Part shown: one piece after another, positions 1 through 5,160 of the stretch
Numbering within the stretch: position 1 is the stretch's first letter
Layout of the letters: the number at the start of each line of letters is the position of its first letter
Assembly (NCBI GenBank): GCA_002372465.1
Contig: DFGW01000184.1
Span: 1-5,160 of the forward strand
Reading direction: 5' to 3'
DNA length: 5,160 nucleotides
Origin: Butyrivibrio sp. UBA3740
GTDB lineage: Bacteria > Bacillota > Clostridia > Lachnospirales > Lachnospiraceae
The notes under the pieces: generated by a model
What the model was told of the DNA's origin: nothing
Database searches by the model: none
What the model saw: only the letters and a program-made list of their open reading frames with translations
Position numbers and translations under genes: made by a program

Positions 1-132
1 TGTGATTGTGAAGCCCTGTGGTACTGGAAGGCCAATACTTGTCATCTCAGCAAGGTTAGCACCTTTACCGCCGAGAAGATTACGCATTGTCATGTCACCT
101 TCGCTAAACATATAAACCCATTTGTTCGCCAT
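1..132 (-). CDS. ppdK: Pyruvate, phosphate dikinase, N-terminal fragment (cut by window edge)
   Basis: Only the first 44 codons are present; the gene continues beyond position 1. The translation starts [13 protein letters not shown] and continues with the glycine-rich stretch [13 protein letters not shown] (about residues 18-30) and GLPVPQGF (about 34-41). This is the nucleotide-binding N-terminus of PPDK, the ATP-grasp domain that accepts phosphate from ATP. The [10 protein letters not shown] motif is shared with PEP synthase, but the [12 protein letters not shown] opening is typical of PPDK, a cytosolic enzyme of about 870-880 residues that interconverts pyruvate, ATP and Pi with PEP, AMP and PPi. 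In anaerobic clostridia it works at the PEP/pyruvate node. The ATG at 130-132 is supported by an AGAAAGG ribosome site (minus strand, 140-146). The gene follows the phosphodiesterase gene by 99 nt and probably has its own promoter. The family assignment is firm; the rest of the protein cannot be judged. Confidence 0.93.
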   Translation of the reverse strand, partial: MANKWVYMFSEGDMTMRNLLGGKGANLAEMTSIGLPVPQGFTIT

Positions 133-145
133 GTTTTTACCTTTC

Positions 146-166
146 TTACCGGTATCTGTCCGGTAA
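146..166 (-). repeat. Inverted repeat in the ppdK leader, next to the ribosome site
   Basis: TTACCGG (146-152) and CCGGTAA (160-166) form perfect 7-bp arms around a 7-nt spacer. In the predicted ppdK mRNA this is a hairpin whose 3' arm overlaps the A-rich start of the AAGAAAGG ribosome site (140-147). It could be a DNA operator downstream of the transcription start or an RNA element limiting ribosome access. The arms are read directly from the sequence; the function is inference. Confidence 0.55.
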
Positions 167-184
167 CCTTTCATATATACATTA

Positions 185-215
185 TTTATAACTACCACAT
201 TTAAGTACCGGACAA
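185..215 (-). promoter_or_regulatory. Candidate sigma-A promoter for ppdK
   Basis: On the minus strand a TTGTCC box (210-215) lies 18 nt upstream of TTATAA (186-191); TATAAA (185-190) with a 19-nt spacer is an alternative reading. Transcription would start near 178, giving a leader of about 45 nt that contains the hairpin at 146-166. The -35 box lies inside a CCGG-centred repeat, so a protein bound there could block RNA polymerase. The match is moderate and the region is AT-rich, so this is tentative; read-through from the upstream gene cannot be excluded. Confidence 0.38.
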
Positions 216-228
216 TTCCGGAATGTGG
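195..228. repeat. Interrupted inverted repeat between the phosphodiesterase gene and ppdK
   Basis: Outer arms CCACATT (195-201) and AATGTGG (222-228) enclose two CCGG cores (208-211 and 218-221) that can pair around a 6-nt loop, leaving a one-sided 6-nt bulge. A 10-bp palindrome ATTCCGGAAT lies at 215-224. The element begins 3 nt after the phosphodiesterase stop codon, where a terminator could sit, but no T-run follows it on the minus strand. It also overlaps the proposed -35 box of ppdK, so an operator role is equally possible. Confidence 0.5.
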
Positions 229-231
229 GAA

Positions 232-1098
232 TTACCTGTTAAAAGAGCTGGCTGACTCAGGAAGAAAGCTGTCAAAAATATAAATATCGAACTTATCCTC
301 AGCCTCCTTAAGCTGCTGCTGACTCTTGATGGTCCAGGCAGCGCAGGTACAGCCATACAATTTTCTGCACAGCCTCAGTGAAAAGCTGTCAGGATATTTG
401 CAATTAAATGCTATAAAATCTGGTTTGGTAATGAAATTAAGCAAAAGCTCTGTTAAGACAAAGTAAAGAATCCCCTTGAACTCCTCAGGTTTATCCTTGT
501 GAAACTCATCGGAAAGCTGCCCTCTCATAACATGGGGACGGTTCTTTCTGTACCAGAATACTCCCAGGGGATTAAAGGACTCGATACAATAAATTCCTTT
601 ATAATCCTTAAGCAGGGAATCAACCTTAGGACATACGGACAAATCTTTCAGTTCGATCTTCAGCTCAACAATAAGTGGAACCCTGCCATCTACCAGCTTA
701 AGGAAATCCTCAAACCTTGGGATCTTCTCCCCGGAGTTCAGAATATGGAACTTCTGAAGTTCTTCGTAGGTGTAATCGACAACCTTTCCTTTGGGAACGT
801 TCCCATCTTCGCATCTGGCACATCGCTGAAGTGTGAAATCGTGGAATATGACCGGTACGCCATCCTTGGTTAGCTGGACGTCACACTCTATTCCAAATCC
901 TGCATCCACAGCCTTTTTAAATGCTGCCATGGTGTTCTCGGGTGCTTCTGATGCATTATCATGGAGTCCTCTATGTGCATAAAGAACATCCAGGTGTGGT
1001 TTCCGGTCAGGACGACCTGTCATTCTAGGCATTATCATAAGTAGGTAGAGTATTGCCAAAGCCACCAGAACTATGCATAAAACCTTGATAAATAACAT
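232..1098 (-). CDS. Membrane-anchored glycerophosphodiester phosphodiesterase family protein
   Basis: This 288-residue protein belongs to the GDPD TIM-barrel family, which hydrolyses glycerophosphodiesters (lipid-derived glycerophosphoalcohols) to glycerol-3-phosphate and an alcohol with a divalent metal. Family motifs are intact: AHRG with His42 and Arg43, APENT (52-56), the metal-ligand pair Glu71/Asp73 in IECDV, IFHD with His86, and VELK with Glu145 and Lys147. Trp255 lies near the C-terminal barrel strand, where the family usually has one. Residues 1-23 form one hydrophobic helix without a clear cleavage site, so the enzyme is probably anchored. Arg25, Arg29, Arg32 and Lys33 follow the helix, and the protein has about ten cysteines; both suggest, by inference, a cytoplasm-facing catalytic domain. 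I chose the ATG at 1096-1098 because GGGAAG lies 8 nt upstream; the GTG three codons earlier overlaps that ribosome site. A promoter precedes the gene, suggesting a monocistronic unit. The exact substrate is unknown. Confidence 0.88.
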   Translation of the reverse strand: MLFIKVLCIVLVALAILYLLMIMPRMTGRPDRKPHLDVLYAHRGLHDNASEAPENTMAAFKKAVDAGFGIECDVQLTKDGVPVIFHDFTLQRCARCEDGNVPKGKVVDYTYEELQKFHILNSGEKIPRFEDFLKLVDGRVPLIVELKIELKDLSVCPKVDSLLKDYKGIYCIESFNPLGVFWYRKNRPHVMRGQLSDEFHKDKPEEFKGILYFVLTELLLNFITKPDFIAFNCKYPDSFSLRLCRKLYGCTCAAWTIKSQQQLKEAEDKFDIYIFDSFLPESASSFNR

Positions 1099-1106
1099 TA
1101 AAACCA

Positions 1107-1112
1107 CTTCCC
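1107..1112 (-). promoter_or_regulatory. Ribosome binding site that decides the phosphodiesterase start
   Basis: GGGAAG on the minus strand lies 8 nt upstream of the ATG at 1096-1098, a normal Shine-Dalgarno spacing. The competing in-frame GTG (1105-1107) shares its first base with the last base of this site and has no purine tract at a usable distance. The shorter protein is therefore preferred. Confidence 0.65.
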
Positions 1113-1142
1113 ATTGATAAATTTATAACTTGTCCGCCCACT

Positions 1143-1171
1143 ATTGTACATTGCTTTCTTTTTTTTCGCAA
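1143..1171 (-). promoter_or_regulatory. Sigma-A promoter of the phosphodiesterase gene
   Basis: The minus strand shows TTGCGA (1166-1171), a 17-nt spacer and TACAAT (1143-1148), each with one or two mismatches to the consensus boxes. Much of the spacer is an A-run, matching T8 on the plus strand at 1159-1166. Transcription would begin near 1136 and leave a leader of about 38 nt before the ATG. The remaining bases between the transporter stop and this promoter are AT-rich, and I see no hairpin terminator for the transporter there. Confidence 0.7.
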
Positions 1172-1213
1172 CAAATAAAGTTATTCAAGATGATAAAAAT
1201 TGTATGAATTTCT

Positions 1214-2527
1214 TTAATCGTCTACGTCAAAGTGTTCCAGAACGCTCTTTTTGGCCTCAGGTCTTGAATCTCCATGCTTTACCATAAGCATTGTGAAGAA
1301 GGCCAGGGTCGAGAATACAAAGGCATAAGGGAACAAGGTTCTGTAGGAGACATGCTCTAAAAGGAATCCTGAAAGGATTGGTGTAAATACCTGGGCTGCC
1401 ATGGAGAAGGTGTAGTAGGTTCCTGTATATTTTCCGATATCTCCCGCCTTACTCATCTCCACCACCATGGGATAAGAGTTTACGTTGATGGCTGCCCAGC
1501 CTATTCCTATGAGGGCAAAGAAAATATTGATGATGCCTGAAACTGTATTCATAAATGCAGCAGCCATATAGCAAGTGCTCATGAGAGCCACTCCAAAGAG
1601 GATTACTTTCTTTCTGCCAACCATGCTGGAGATCTTACCTATAGGAATGTAACTAAGCACAGCTGCAACAGTGGCTATCATCAAAGTTCCCGCATAGCTT
1701 CCACCCTCCAAGTGCCAGACCTCCGTCACATATCTGGTGTAAGCCGTAGTTACTGCATTGTAGGCCATATACCAGAAAGACACTGATAAAAGAAGAAACA
1801 CAAGACTCCTAAAGACATCCCCGGGAAGCTTCTTGCCCCTGTTGGCAAGGGCCTCTTTCTCTTCATTGGATATCTCCTCTCCTAGGGAATGAAGCCCACC
1901 CTCTGCCTCGATCTGTTTCTTGATCTTGTTCTCCTTAACAGTCAGGAACATAACTATGATGGATATTACAAGACACAGAATGATACTCAGCATAAGAGGA
2001 GTATAGTTAGTCTGACTCTCATCGCCGTTACTATTAAGAAGAAGCATTGTCATGACCAGAGTGAAAACTCCACCAAGTGCTCCCATAAGGTTTATCACCG
2101 CATTGGCTGCACTTCTAAGAGGTGCCGGAGTCAGGTCAGGCATCATCGAAACGGCAGGTGATCTGTATATTCCCATTGAGACCAGCAGCAGCAAAAGAAC
2201 TATCATAAAGAAGACAAGATTACCGCTGGGTCTGGCAAATTGGATCAGTATAAAGAAAAAGATGACTGAAAGTGCTGTTCCCACCAGGATATAAGGTGTT
2301 CTCTTTCCTATCTTTGTATTCGTCCTGTCTGACAAAGCCCCAAAGATTGGCAAAAGGAACAGCGCCAGTACATTATCAAGAGCCATAATTGCACCGGTAA
2401 CAGTCTCTCCAAGTCCAAAGGAGTACTTTAGTATCTTGGGAATCTCATTGTCGTAAAACTGCCAGAATGCACAGATAGACAGGAAGGCAAATCCAATCAT
2501 TATAGTTCGTTTGTAGTTAAGCTTCAT
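1214..2527 (-). CDS. MFS transporter, SLC45/GPH-like sugar symporter type
   Basis: This 437-residue integral membrane protein shows about twelve hydrophobic segments (roughly 8-25, 43-64, 79-96, 104-122, 140-164, 176-197, 239-258, 278-297, 307-326, 331-350, 369-390 and 397-417). A charged cytoplasmic loop at 198-238 splits it into the two six-helix halves of MFS proteins. The loop after helix 2 carries GALSDRTNTKIGKRTPYI (63-80), the SDRxxxxxGxRxPYI form of MFS motif A seen in sucrose/maltose proton symporters of the SLC45 clade. A related GKISSMVGRKK lies at 297-307. YRSPAVSMMPDLTP (121-134) and GKYTGTYYTFSMAAQ (365-379) also resemble that clade. The likely role is cation-coupled uptake of a disaccharide or other glycoside, but no adjacent glycosidase points to a substrate. 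The ATG has AAGGGG 9 nt upstream. The gene has its own promoter behind the icd terminator and so appears independent of its neighbours. The fold is secure; the substrate is open. Confidence 0.88.
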   Translation of the reverse strand: MKLNYKRTIMIGFAFLSICAFWQFYDNEIPKILKYSFGLGETVTGAIMALDNVLALFLLPIFGALSDRTNTKIGKRTPYILVGTALSVIFFFILIQFARPSGNLVFFMIVLLLLLVSMGIYRSPAVSMMPDLTPAPLRSAANAVINLMGALGGVFTLVMTMLLLNSNGDESQTNYTPLMLSIILCLVISIIVMFLTVKENKIKKQIEAEGGLHSLGEEISNEEKEALANRGKKLPGDVFRSLVFLLLSVSFWYMAYNAVTTAYTRYVTEVWHLEGGSYAGTLMIATVAAVLSYIPIGKISSMVGRKKVILFGVALMSTCYMAAAFMNTVSGIINIFFALIGIGWAAINVNSYPMVVEMSKAGDIGKYTGTYYTFSMAAQVFTPILSGFLLEHVSYRTLFPYAFVFSTLAFFTMLMVKHGDSRPEAKKSVLEHFDVDD

Positions 2528-2564
2528 TTCCCCATTCCCCTTTTTTCATACATTTTTCTCTGTA

Positions 2565-2592
2565 ATTATATCATAAAAAGAGCTCCACCAAA
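2565..2592 (-). promoter_or_regulatory. Extended -10 promoter of the MFS transporter
   Basis: The minus strand reads TGATATAAT (2565-2573), a perfect TATAAT with the TGn extension. The best -35 candidates are poor: TTTGGT (2587-2592, 16-nt spacer) or TTGGTG (2586-2591, 15-nt spacer). Both lie inside the icd terminator hairpin. The extended -10 may compensate for the weak -35. Transcription would start near 2558, leaving a leader of about 30 nt. Confidence 0.65.
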
Positions 2593-2603
2593 TGGTAGAG
2601 CTC
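2575..2603 (-). terminator. Intrinsic terminator of the icd operon
   Basis: On the minus strand GAGCTCTACC (2594-2603), loop ATTT (2590-2593) and GGTGGAGCTC (2580-2589) form a 10-bp stem with one U-G wobble. It is followed directly by five T residues (2575-2579). It begins 18 nt after the icd stop codon. This is a textbook Rho-independent terminator and should end the synthase-regulator-icd transcript. The plus strand has only A residues flanking the left arm and no gene to terminate. Confidence 0.92.
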
Positions 2604-2621
2604 CCGTCACTTATTCATTAT

Positions 2622-3824
2622 TTACTTTGAAAACTCTCCTGCAATGGCATCCAGGAATTCTTCACTTCCAAGCTTTACAGGATTGGGAAGTGTCGTGATA
2701 AGAGCAAGGTCTCCTGTCATACGGCCTGACTCGATAACAGATAAGGTAGCCTTTTCCATCTTTTCAGCCCAGTCACAAAGGCCTTTAATTCCATCAAGCT
2801 CTCCTCTCTTTCTGAGGGCGCCTGTCCAGGCAAAGATTGTAGCAACAGGGTTTGTGGATGTTGGCTCTCCCTTAAGGTACTTGTAGTAATGTCTCTGAAC
2901 AGTACCGTGAGCTGCCTCGTACTCGTATACTCCTGAGGGAGAAACAAGTACTGAAGTCATCATGGCAAGGGAACCAAAGGCTGATGATACCATATCGCTC
3001 ATAACATCACCGTCATAGTTCTTGCAGGCCCAGATAAATCCGCCCTTGGACTTCATAACTCGGGCAACGGCATCATCAATAAGTGTATAGAAGTAGGTGA
3101 TTCCGGCCTTCTCGAAATCAGCCTTATACTCTGCTTCGTAAACTTCCTCAAAGATCTCGCGGAATCTCCTGTCGTAGGTCTTTGAAATGGTATCCTTTGT
3201 TCCGAGCCAGAGCTCCTTCTTCTCGGAAAGGGCATATTTAAAGCATGCTCTTGCAAAGCTTCTGATGGAAGCATCCAGGTTATGAACTCCCTGGATGATA
3301 CCGGGTCCGTCGAACTCGTGGATTGTCTCCCTTATCTCTTTTCCGTCTGCTCCGGTAAATACAAGCTCAGCCTTTCCTGCTCCGGGAACCCTGATCTCAA
3401 CGTTCTTGTAAACATCACCATAGGCATGTCTTGCCAGAGTGATTGGCTCTACCCAGGTTCTTACATTTGGCTCGATGCCCTTTACCATGATAGGTGTGCG
3501 GAAAACAGTTCCATCAAGGATTGCCCTGATGGTTCCGTTAGGGCTCTTCCACATCTTCTTAAGGTTGTACTCCTCGACACGCTCATTGTTGGGAGTGATG
3601 GTGGCACATTTAACAGCTACTCCATACTTAAGAGTTGCATTGGCGGAATCCACTGTTACCTGATCGTCAGTTTCATCTCTGTGCTTAAGTCCCAGGTCAT
3701 AATACTCGCTCTTAAGATCTATAAATGGCAGGATAAGCTTATCCTTTATCATCTGCCACAGTACTCTTGTCATCTCATCTCCGTCCATCTCTACGATGGG
3801 GGTAGTCATCTGAATCTTGTCCAA
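2622..3824 (-). CDS. icd: NADP-dependent isocitrate dehydrogenase, type II (eukaryote-like)
   Basis: This 400-residue cytosolic enzyme oxidatively decarboxylates isocitrate to 2-oxoglutarate with NADP+ and a divalent metal. It belongs to the homodimeric subfamily that includes human IDH1, not the E. coli Icd type. The isocitrate-binding segment WKSPNGTIR (92-100) supplies Ser94, Asn96 and Arg100; GTVFR supplies Arg109; RHAYGDVY supplies Arg132 and catalytic Tyr139. GTKDT gives Lys210. The metal ligands are Asp250 in LIDDAVA and Asp273/Asp277 in NYDGDVMSD. The NADP-site segments [12 protein letters not shown] (303-314) and [14 protein letters not shown] (322-335) are intact. Length matches the subfamily. 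The start is TTG, placed 7 nt after AAAGGAG; the next ATG (codon 6) is too far from that site. The gene follows the gntR stop by 24 nt and ends before a strong terminator, so it is the last gene of the operon. With the citrate-synthase-like gene upstream it would feed 2-oxoglutarate to glutamate synthesis. Confidence 0.96.
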   Translation of the reverse strand: MDKIQMTTPIVEMDGDEMTRVLWQMIKDKLILPFIDLKSEYYDLGLKHRDETDDQVTVDSANATLKYGVAVKCATITPNNERVEEYNLKKMWKSPNGTIRAILDGTVFRTPIMVKGIEPNVRTWVEPITLARHAYGDVYKNVEIRVPGAGKAELVFTGADGKEIRETIHEFDGPGIIQGVHNLDASIRSFARACFKYALSEKKELWLGTKDTISKTYDRRFREIFEEVYEAEYKADFEKAGITYFYTLIDDAVARVMKSKGGFIWACKNYDGDVMSDMVSSAFGSLAMMTSVLVSPSGVYEYEAAHGTVQRHYYKYLKGEPTSTNPVATIFAWTGALRKRGELDGIKGLCDWAEKMEKATLSVIESGRMTGDLALITTLPNPVKLGSEEFLDAIAGEFSK

Positions 3825-3831
3825 AGTATTG

Positions 3832-3838
3832 CTCCTTT
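3832..3838 (-). promoter_or_regulatory. Strong ribosome binding site fixing the icd TTG start
   Basis: AAAGGAG on the minus strand lies 7 nt upstream of TTG (3822-3824). It fills most of the 24-nt gap after the gntR stop codon. The ideal spacing supports a non-ATG start, because the first ATG (3807-3809) would be 22 nt away. A strong ribosome site may offset the weaker start codon. Confidence 0.8.
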
Positions 3839-3848
3839 CCCTAAAACC

Positions 3849-4532
3849 TTACTCCTCGAAGTAGTTTAACAATCCGTTGTCTATCATATTCTCGTAGGCG
3901 TTGAGCATGTGCTGGTTGGCAAGCTCCTCGGCCTTGTCAGGATTCTTTTCCCTGATAGCTTCCATTATATACTTATGTTCAACATTTGATACAGCCCCAC
4001 GACTGGAGGAAAGTGTCTTTTGCCTTACTCTCCAGACATACTGGTGGTAGTCCTTCAAAAGATGCTCAAGCATCTTGGATCCTGATGCCTCGTAGAGAAT
4101 GGTGTGGAACCTGTTATCCAGCTCCGCCATCTGCTCCATATGTCCACGGGCAGCATGAAACTCCGCCAGATAAATGATCTCTTCCATCTCCTCAAGCTGT
4201 TCATCAGTGATATTCTCACAGGCCCATCTTGCGCAAAGGCCTTCAAGCTTTGATCTTATAAGGTAGATATCCTTGATATCCTTGACCTTAATGCCGGTAA
4301 CATAAGCTCCTTTGTTGGGAATAATAGTGATAAGTCCCTCCAGTTCAAGCTGTCTGAAGGCTTCCCTTACAGGAGTTCTGGATACTCCCAGTTCCTGTCC
4401 GATGGCAACTTCCTTAAGCTCCTCATGATCCTTGTACTTGCCATTGAGAATATCTTCTCTGATCCTGTGGAACACGCGACCTCTGAGTGAGTATTTATCT
4501 GTAACTTCCTGCTTTAAATCACGATTGTCCAT
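3849..4532 (-). CDS. GntR family transcriptional regulator, FCD (FadR) subfamily
   Basis: This 227-residue DNA-binding protein has an N-terminal winged helix-turn-helix (about 15-80). Its recognition segment IGQELGVSRTPVREAFRQLE (44-63) and following wing IIPNKGAYV (70-78) are the GntR signature. Residues about 85-220 form the all-helical FCD ligand domain. Asp139 and His143 (in LDNRFH), His186 (in EHKYI) and His208 (in NQHML) match the metal-binding set of that domain, so a metal-assisted carboxylate ligand is expected from the family. Citrate, isocitrate or 2-oxoglutarate would fit the neighbours, but that is inference. The gene lies 12 nt after the synthase stop and 24 nt before icd, so it is co-transcribed with enzymes it probably controls. 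The ATG (4530-4532) has only a weak GATGAG purine tract 2 nt upstream, suggesting translational coupling to the upstream gene. A perfect palindrome at 4541-4562 may be its operator. Confidence 0.93.
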   Translation of the reverse strand: MDNRDLKQEVTDKYSLRGRVFHRIREDILNGKYKDHEELKEVAIGQELGVSRTPVREAFRQLELEGLITIIPNKGAYVTGIKVKDIKDIYLIRSKLEGLCARWACENITDEQLEEMEEIIYLAEFHAARGHMEQMAELDNRFHTILYEASGSKMLEHLLKDYHQYVWRVRQKTLSSSRGAVSNVEHKYIMEAIREKNPDKAEELANQHMLNAYENMIDNGLLNYFEE

Positions 4533-4540
4533 TGCTCATC

Positions 4541-4562
4541 GTGGTTACGTAGACGTAACCAC
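4541..4562. repeat. Perfect palindrome with 10-bp arms at the synthase-gntR junction
   Basis: GTGGTTACGT (4541-4550) and ACGTAACCAC (4553-4562) are exact reverse complements around a 2-bp centre. The element covers the last codons and the stop codon of the synthase gene and ends 8 nt before the gntR ATG. GntR/FCD regulators bind short palindromes with GT..AC half-sites; the centre here reads ACGT-AG-ACGT, so an autoregulatory operator is plausible. In RNA it would form a stable hairpin just before the weak gntR ribosome site. No T-run follows, so it is not an intrinsic terminator. The palindrome is seen directly; both roles are inferred. Confidence 0.7.
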
Positions 4563-5160
4563 TTCTCCTTCCTTAACAACTATTCCAAGTTCTTTACCGA
4601 CTTCATCTATCTTATTCACAAGCTCGTTGTCAGTCATGACTGTTACTCTTCCGTTGGCATACTCACCATCAACCCATTCCTTAAGTTTGATAACAAGGGG
4701 TGAGTGCTTGGTTAGAGCATGGTCATCCTTGAGTTTGTAGTGGATATTGATCCAGTGAGCGATTCCTGCAAGGCCTGATGTATTGGAAACTGCGCTTACA
4801 GGTGGACGGCGCAGGAACTTCTCTGTATCAAAGATGTTATAGATTTCCTCATTTTTAAGAAGACCGTCTGCGTGAATACCTGCCCTTGTGACATTAAAGT
4901 TCTTACCAACAAAAGGAGTATTGGCAGGAACAGTAAAGCCTATCTCCTTCTCGTAATACTCAGCAAGATCTGTGATAACCTGAGTATTCATGCCATTGAG
5001 ATGTCCCTTGAGCTGAGCATATTCAAATACCATTGCCTCCAAAGGAGTGTTACCTGTTCTCTCACCGATTCCAAACAGAGATGTATTGACTGAAGCACAG
5101 CCATATATCCAGGCTGTGGTAGAGTTGGTAACCGCCTTGTAGAAGTCATTGTGTCCGTGC
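4545..5160 (-). CDS. Re-citrate synthase / homocitrate synthase-like protein, C-terminal part (cut by window edge)
   Basis: The gene enters from the right edge; 204 residues and the TAA stop (4545-4547) are visible, and the true start lies beyond 5160. The first visible residues HGHNDFYKAV contain the HxH metal-binding motif of the DRE-TIM metallolyase family (isopropylmalate, homocitrate and Re-citrate synthases). GIGERTGNTPLEAM (visible residues 30-43) is the GxGERxGN motif, and RAGIHADGLLK (92-102) corresponds to the GIHxDG segment of homocitrate-type enzymes. HGHNDFY and GNTPLEAM differ from typical LeuA (HxHNDLG, GNAALEE), which argues against isopropylmalate synthase. With icd downstream the best fit is the anaerobic-type Re-citrate synthase, condensing acetyl-CoA with oxaloacetate. 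Homocitrate synthase acting on 2-oxoglutarate remains possible. It is the most upstream visible gene of the operon with gntR and icd; any promoter lies outside. An internal TTG at 5040-5042 is not the start, since homologous sequence continues upstream of it. Confidence 0.82.
   Translation of the reverse strand, partial: HGHNDFYKAVTNSTTAWIYGCASVNTSLFGIGERTGNTPLEAMVFEYAQLKGHLNGMNTQVITDLAEYYEKEIGFTVPANTPFVGKNFNVTRAGIHADGLLKNEEIYNIFDTEKFLRRPPVSAVSNTSGLAGIAHWINIHYKLKDDHALTKHSPLVIKLKEWVDGEYANGRVTVMTDNELVNKIDEVGKELGIVVKEGEVVTST

Noticed and set aside
195..228. Inverted repeat after the phosphodiesterase gene as an intrinsic terminator
   Set aside because: The stem is bulged and no T-run follows on the minus strand; it overlaps a candidate -35 box, so I list it only as a repeat.
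499..873. Plus-strand open frame of 124 codons inside the phosphodiesterase gene
   Set aside because: It is antisense to intact GDPD motifs, has no recognisable domain and no convincing ribosome site; a shadow frame.
1105..1107. GTG as the start of the phosphodiesterase (three residues longer)
   Set aside because: It shares a base with the GGGAAG ribosome site and has no usable site of its own; the ATG at 1096-1098 has correct spacing.
1159..1166. T8 run on the plus strand as a terminator tail
   Set aside because: No GC-rich hairpin precedes it and no plus-strand gene ends there; it is better explained as spacer of the minus-strand promoter.
3282..3869. Long plus-strand open frame of 195 codons opposite icd and the end of gntR
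   Set aside because: It lies antisense to a well-supported conserved enzyme, shows no recognisable domain, and its composition follows from the codon pattern of the minus-strand gene.
4541..4562. Palindrome as an intrinsic terminator between the synthase gene and gntR
   Set aside because: No T-run follows on the minus strand, and the regulator begins only 8 nt later with little room for its own promoter.
5040..5042. TTG as the start of the citrate-synthase-like gene
   Set aside because: The same frame stays open to the window edge and encodes conserved HGHND and GERTGN motifs upstream of it, so this is an internal leucine codon.

Overview
The window reads as a chromosomal stretch from an anaerobic, low-to-moderate GC Firmicute, most likely a Lachnospiraceae member of the Butyrivibrio/Pseudobutyrivibrio type. 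This is inferred from protein character (pyruvate phosphate dikinase, eukaryote-like NADP-isocitrate dehydrogenase, a Re-citrate-synthase-like protein), strong AGGAG-type ribosome sites, sigma-A promoters and a classic intrinsic terminator; no rRNA marker is present. All six genes lie on the minus strand, so transcription runs from the right end to the left end.

Right half (5160 to 2574): three closely packed genes look like one operon. In transcription order they are the C-terminal part of a DRE-TIM acyltransferase resembling Re-citrate synthase (cut by the window edge), an FCD-type GntR regulator 12 nt further on, and a type II NADP-dependent isocitrate dehydrogenase 24 nt after that with a TTG start. 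A strong hairpin-plus-T terminator ends the unit. Together they would make citrate and oxidise isocitrate to 2-oxoglutarate, the oxidative half of an incomplete TCA cycle used for glutamate supply. A perfect palindrome with 10-bp arms sits exactly on the junction between the synthase and regulator genes and is the most striking unexplained element.

Middle (2573 to 1214): an MFS sugar-type transporter of the SLC45/GPH-like kind, with an extended -10 promoter tucked directly behind the isocitrate dehydrogenase terminator.

Left part (1213 to 1): a membrane-anchored glycerophosphodiester phosphodiesterase with its own clear sigma-A promoter, then a short intergenic region rich in CCGG-centred inverted repeats, and the first 44 codons of pyruvate phosphate dikinase running off the left edge.

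No RNA genes, mobile elements, CRISPR arrays or phage genes are visible, and no non-coding stretch exceeds about 120 bases. Most of the window is ordinary central metabolism and transport. The points worth following up are the synthase-regulator-dehydrogenase operon with its junction palindrome, and the repeat-rich ppdK leader.
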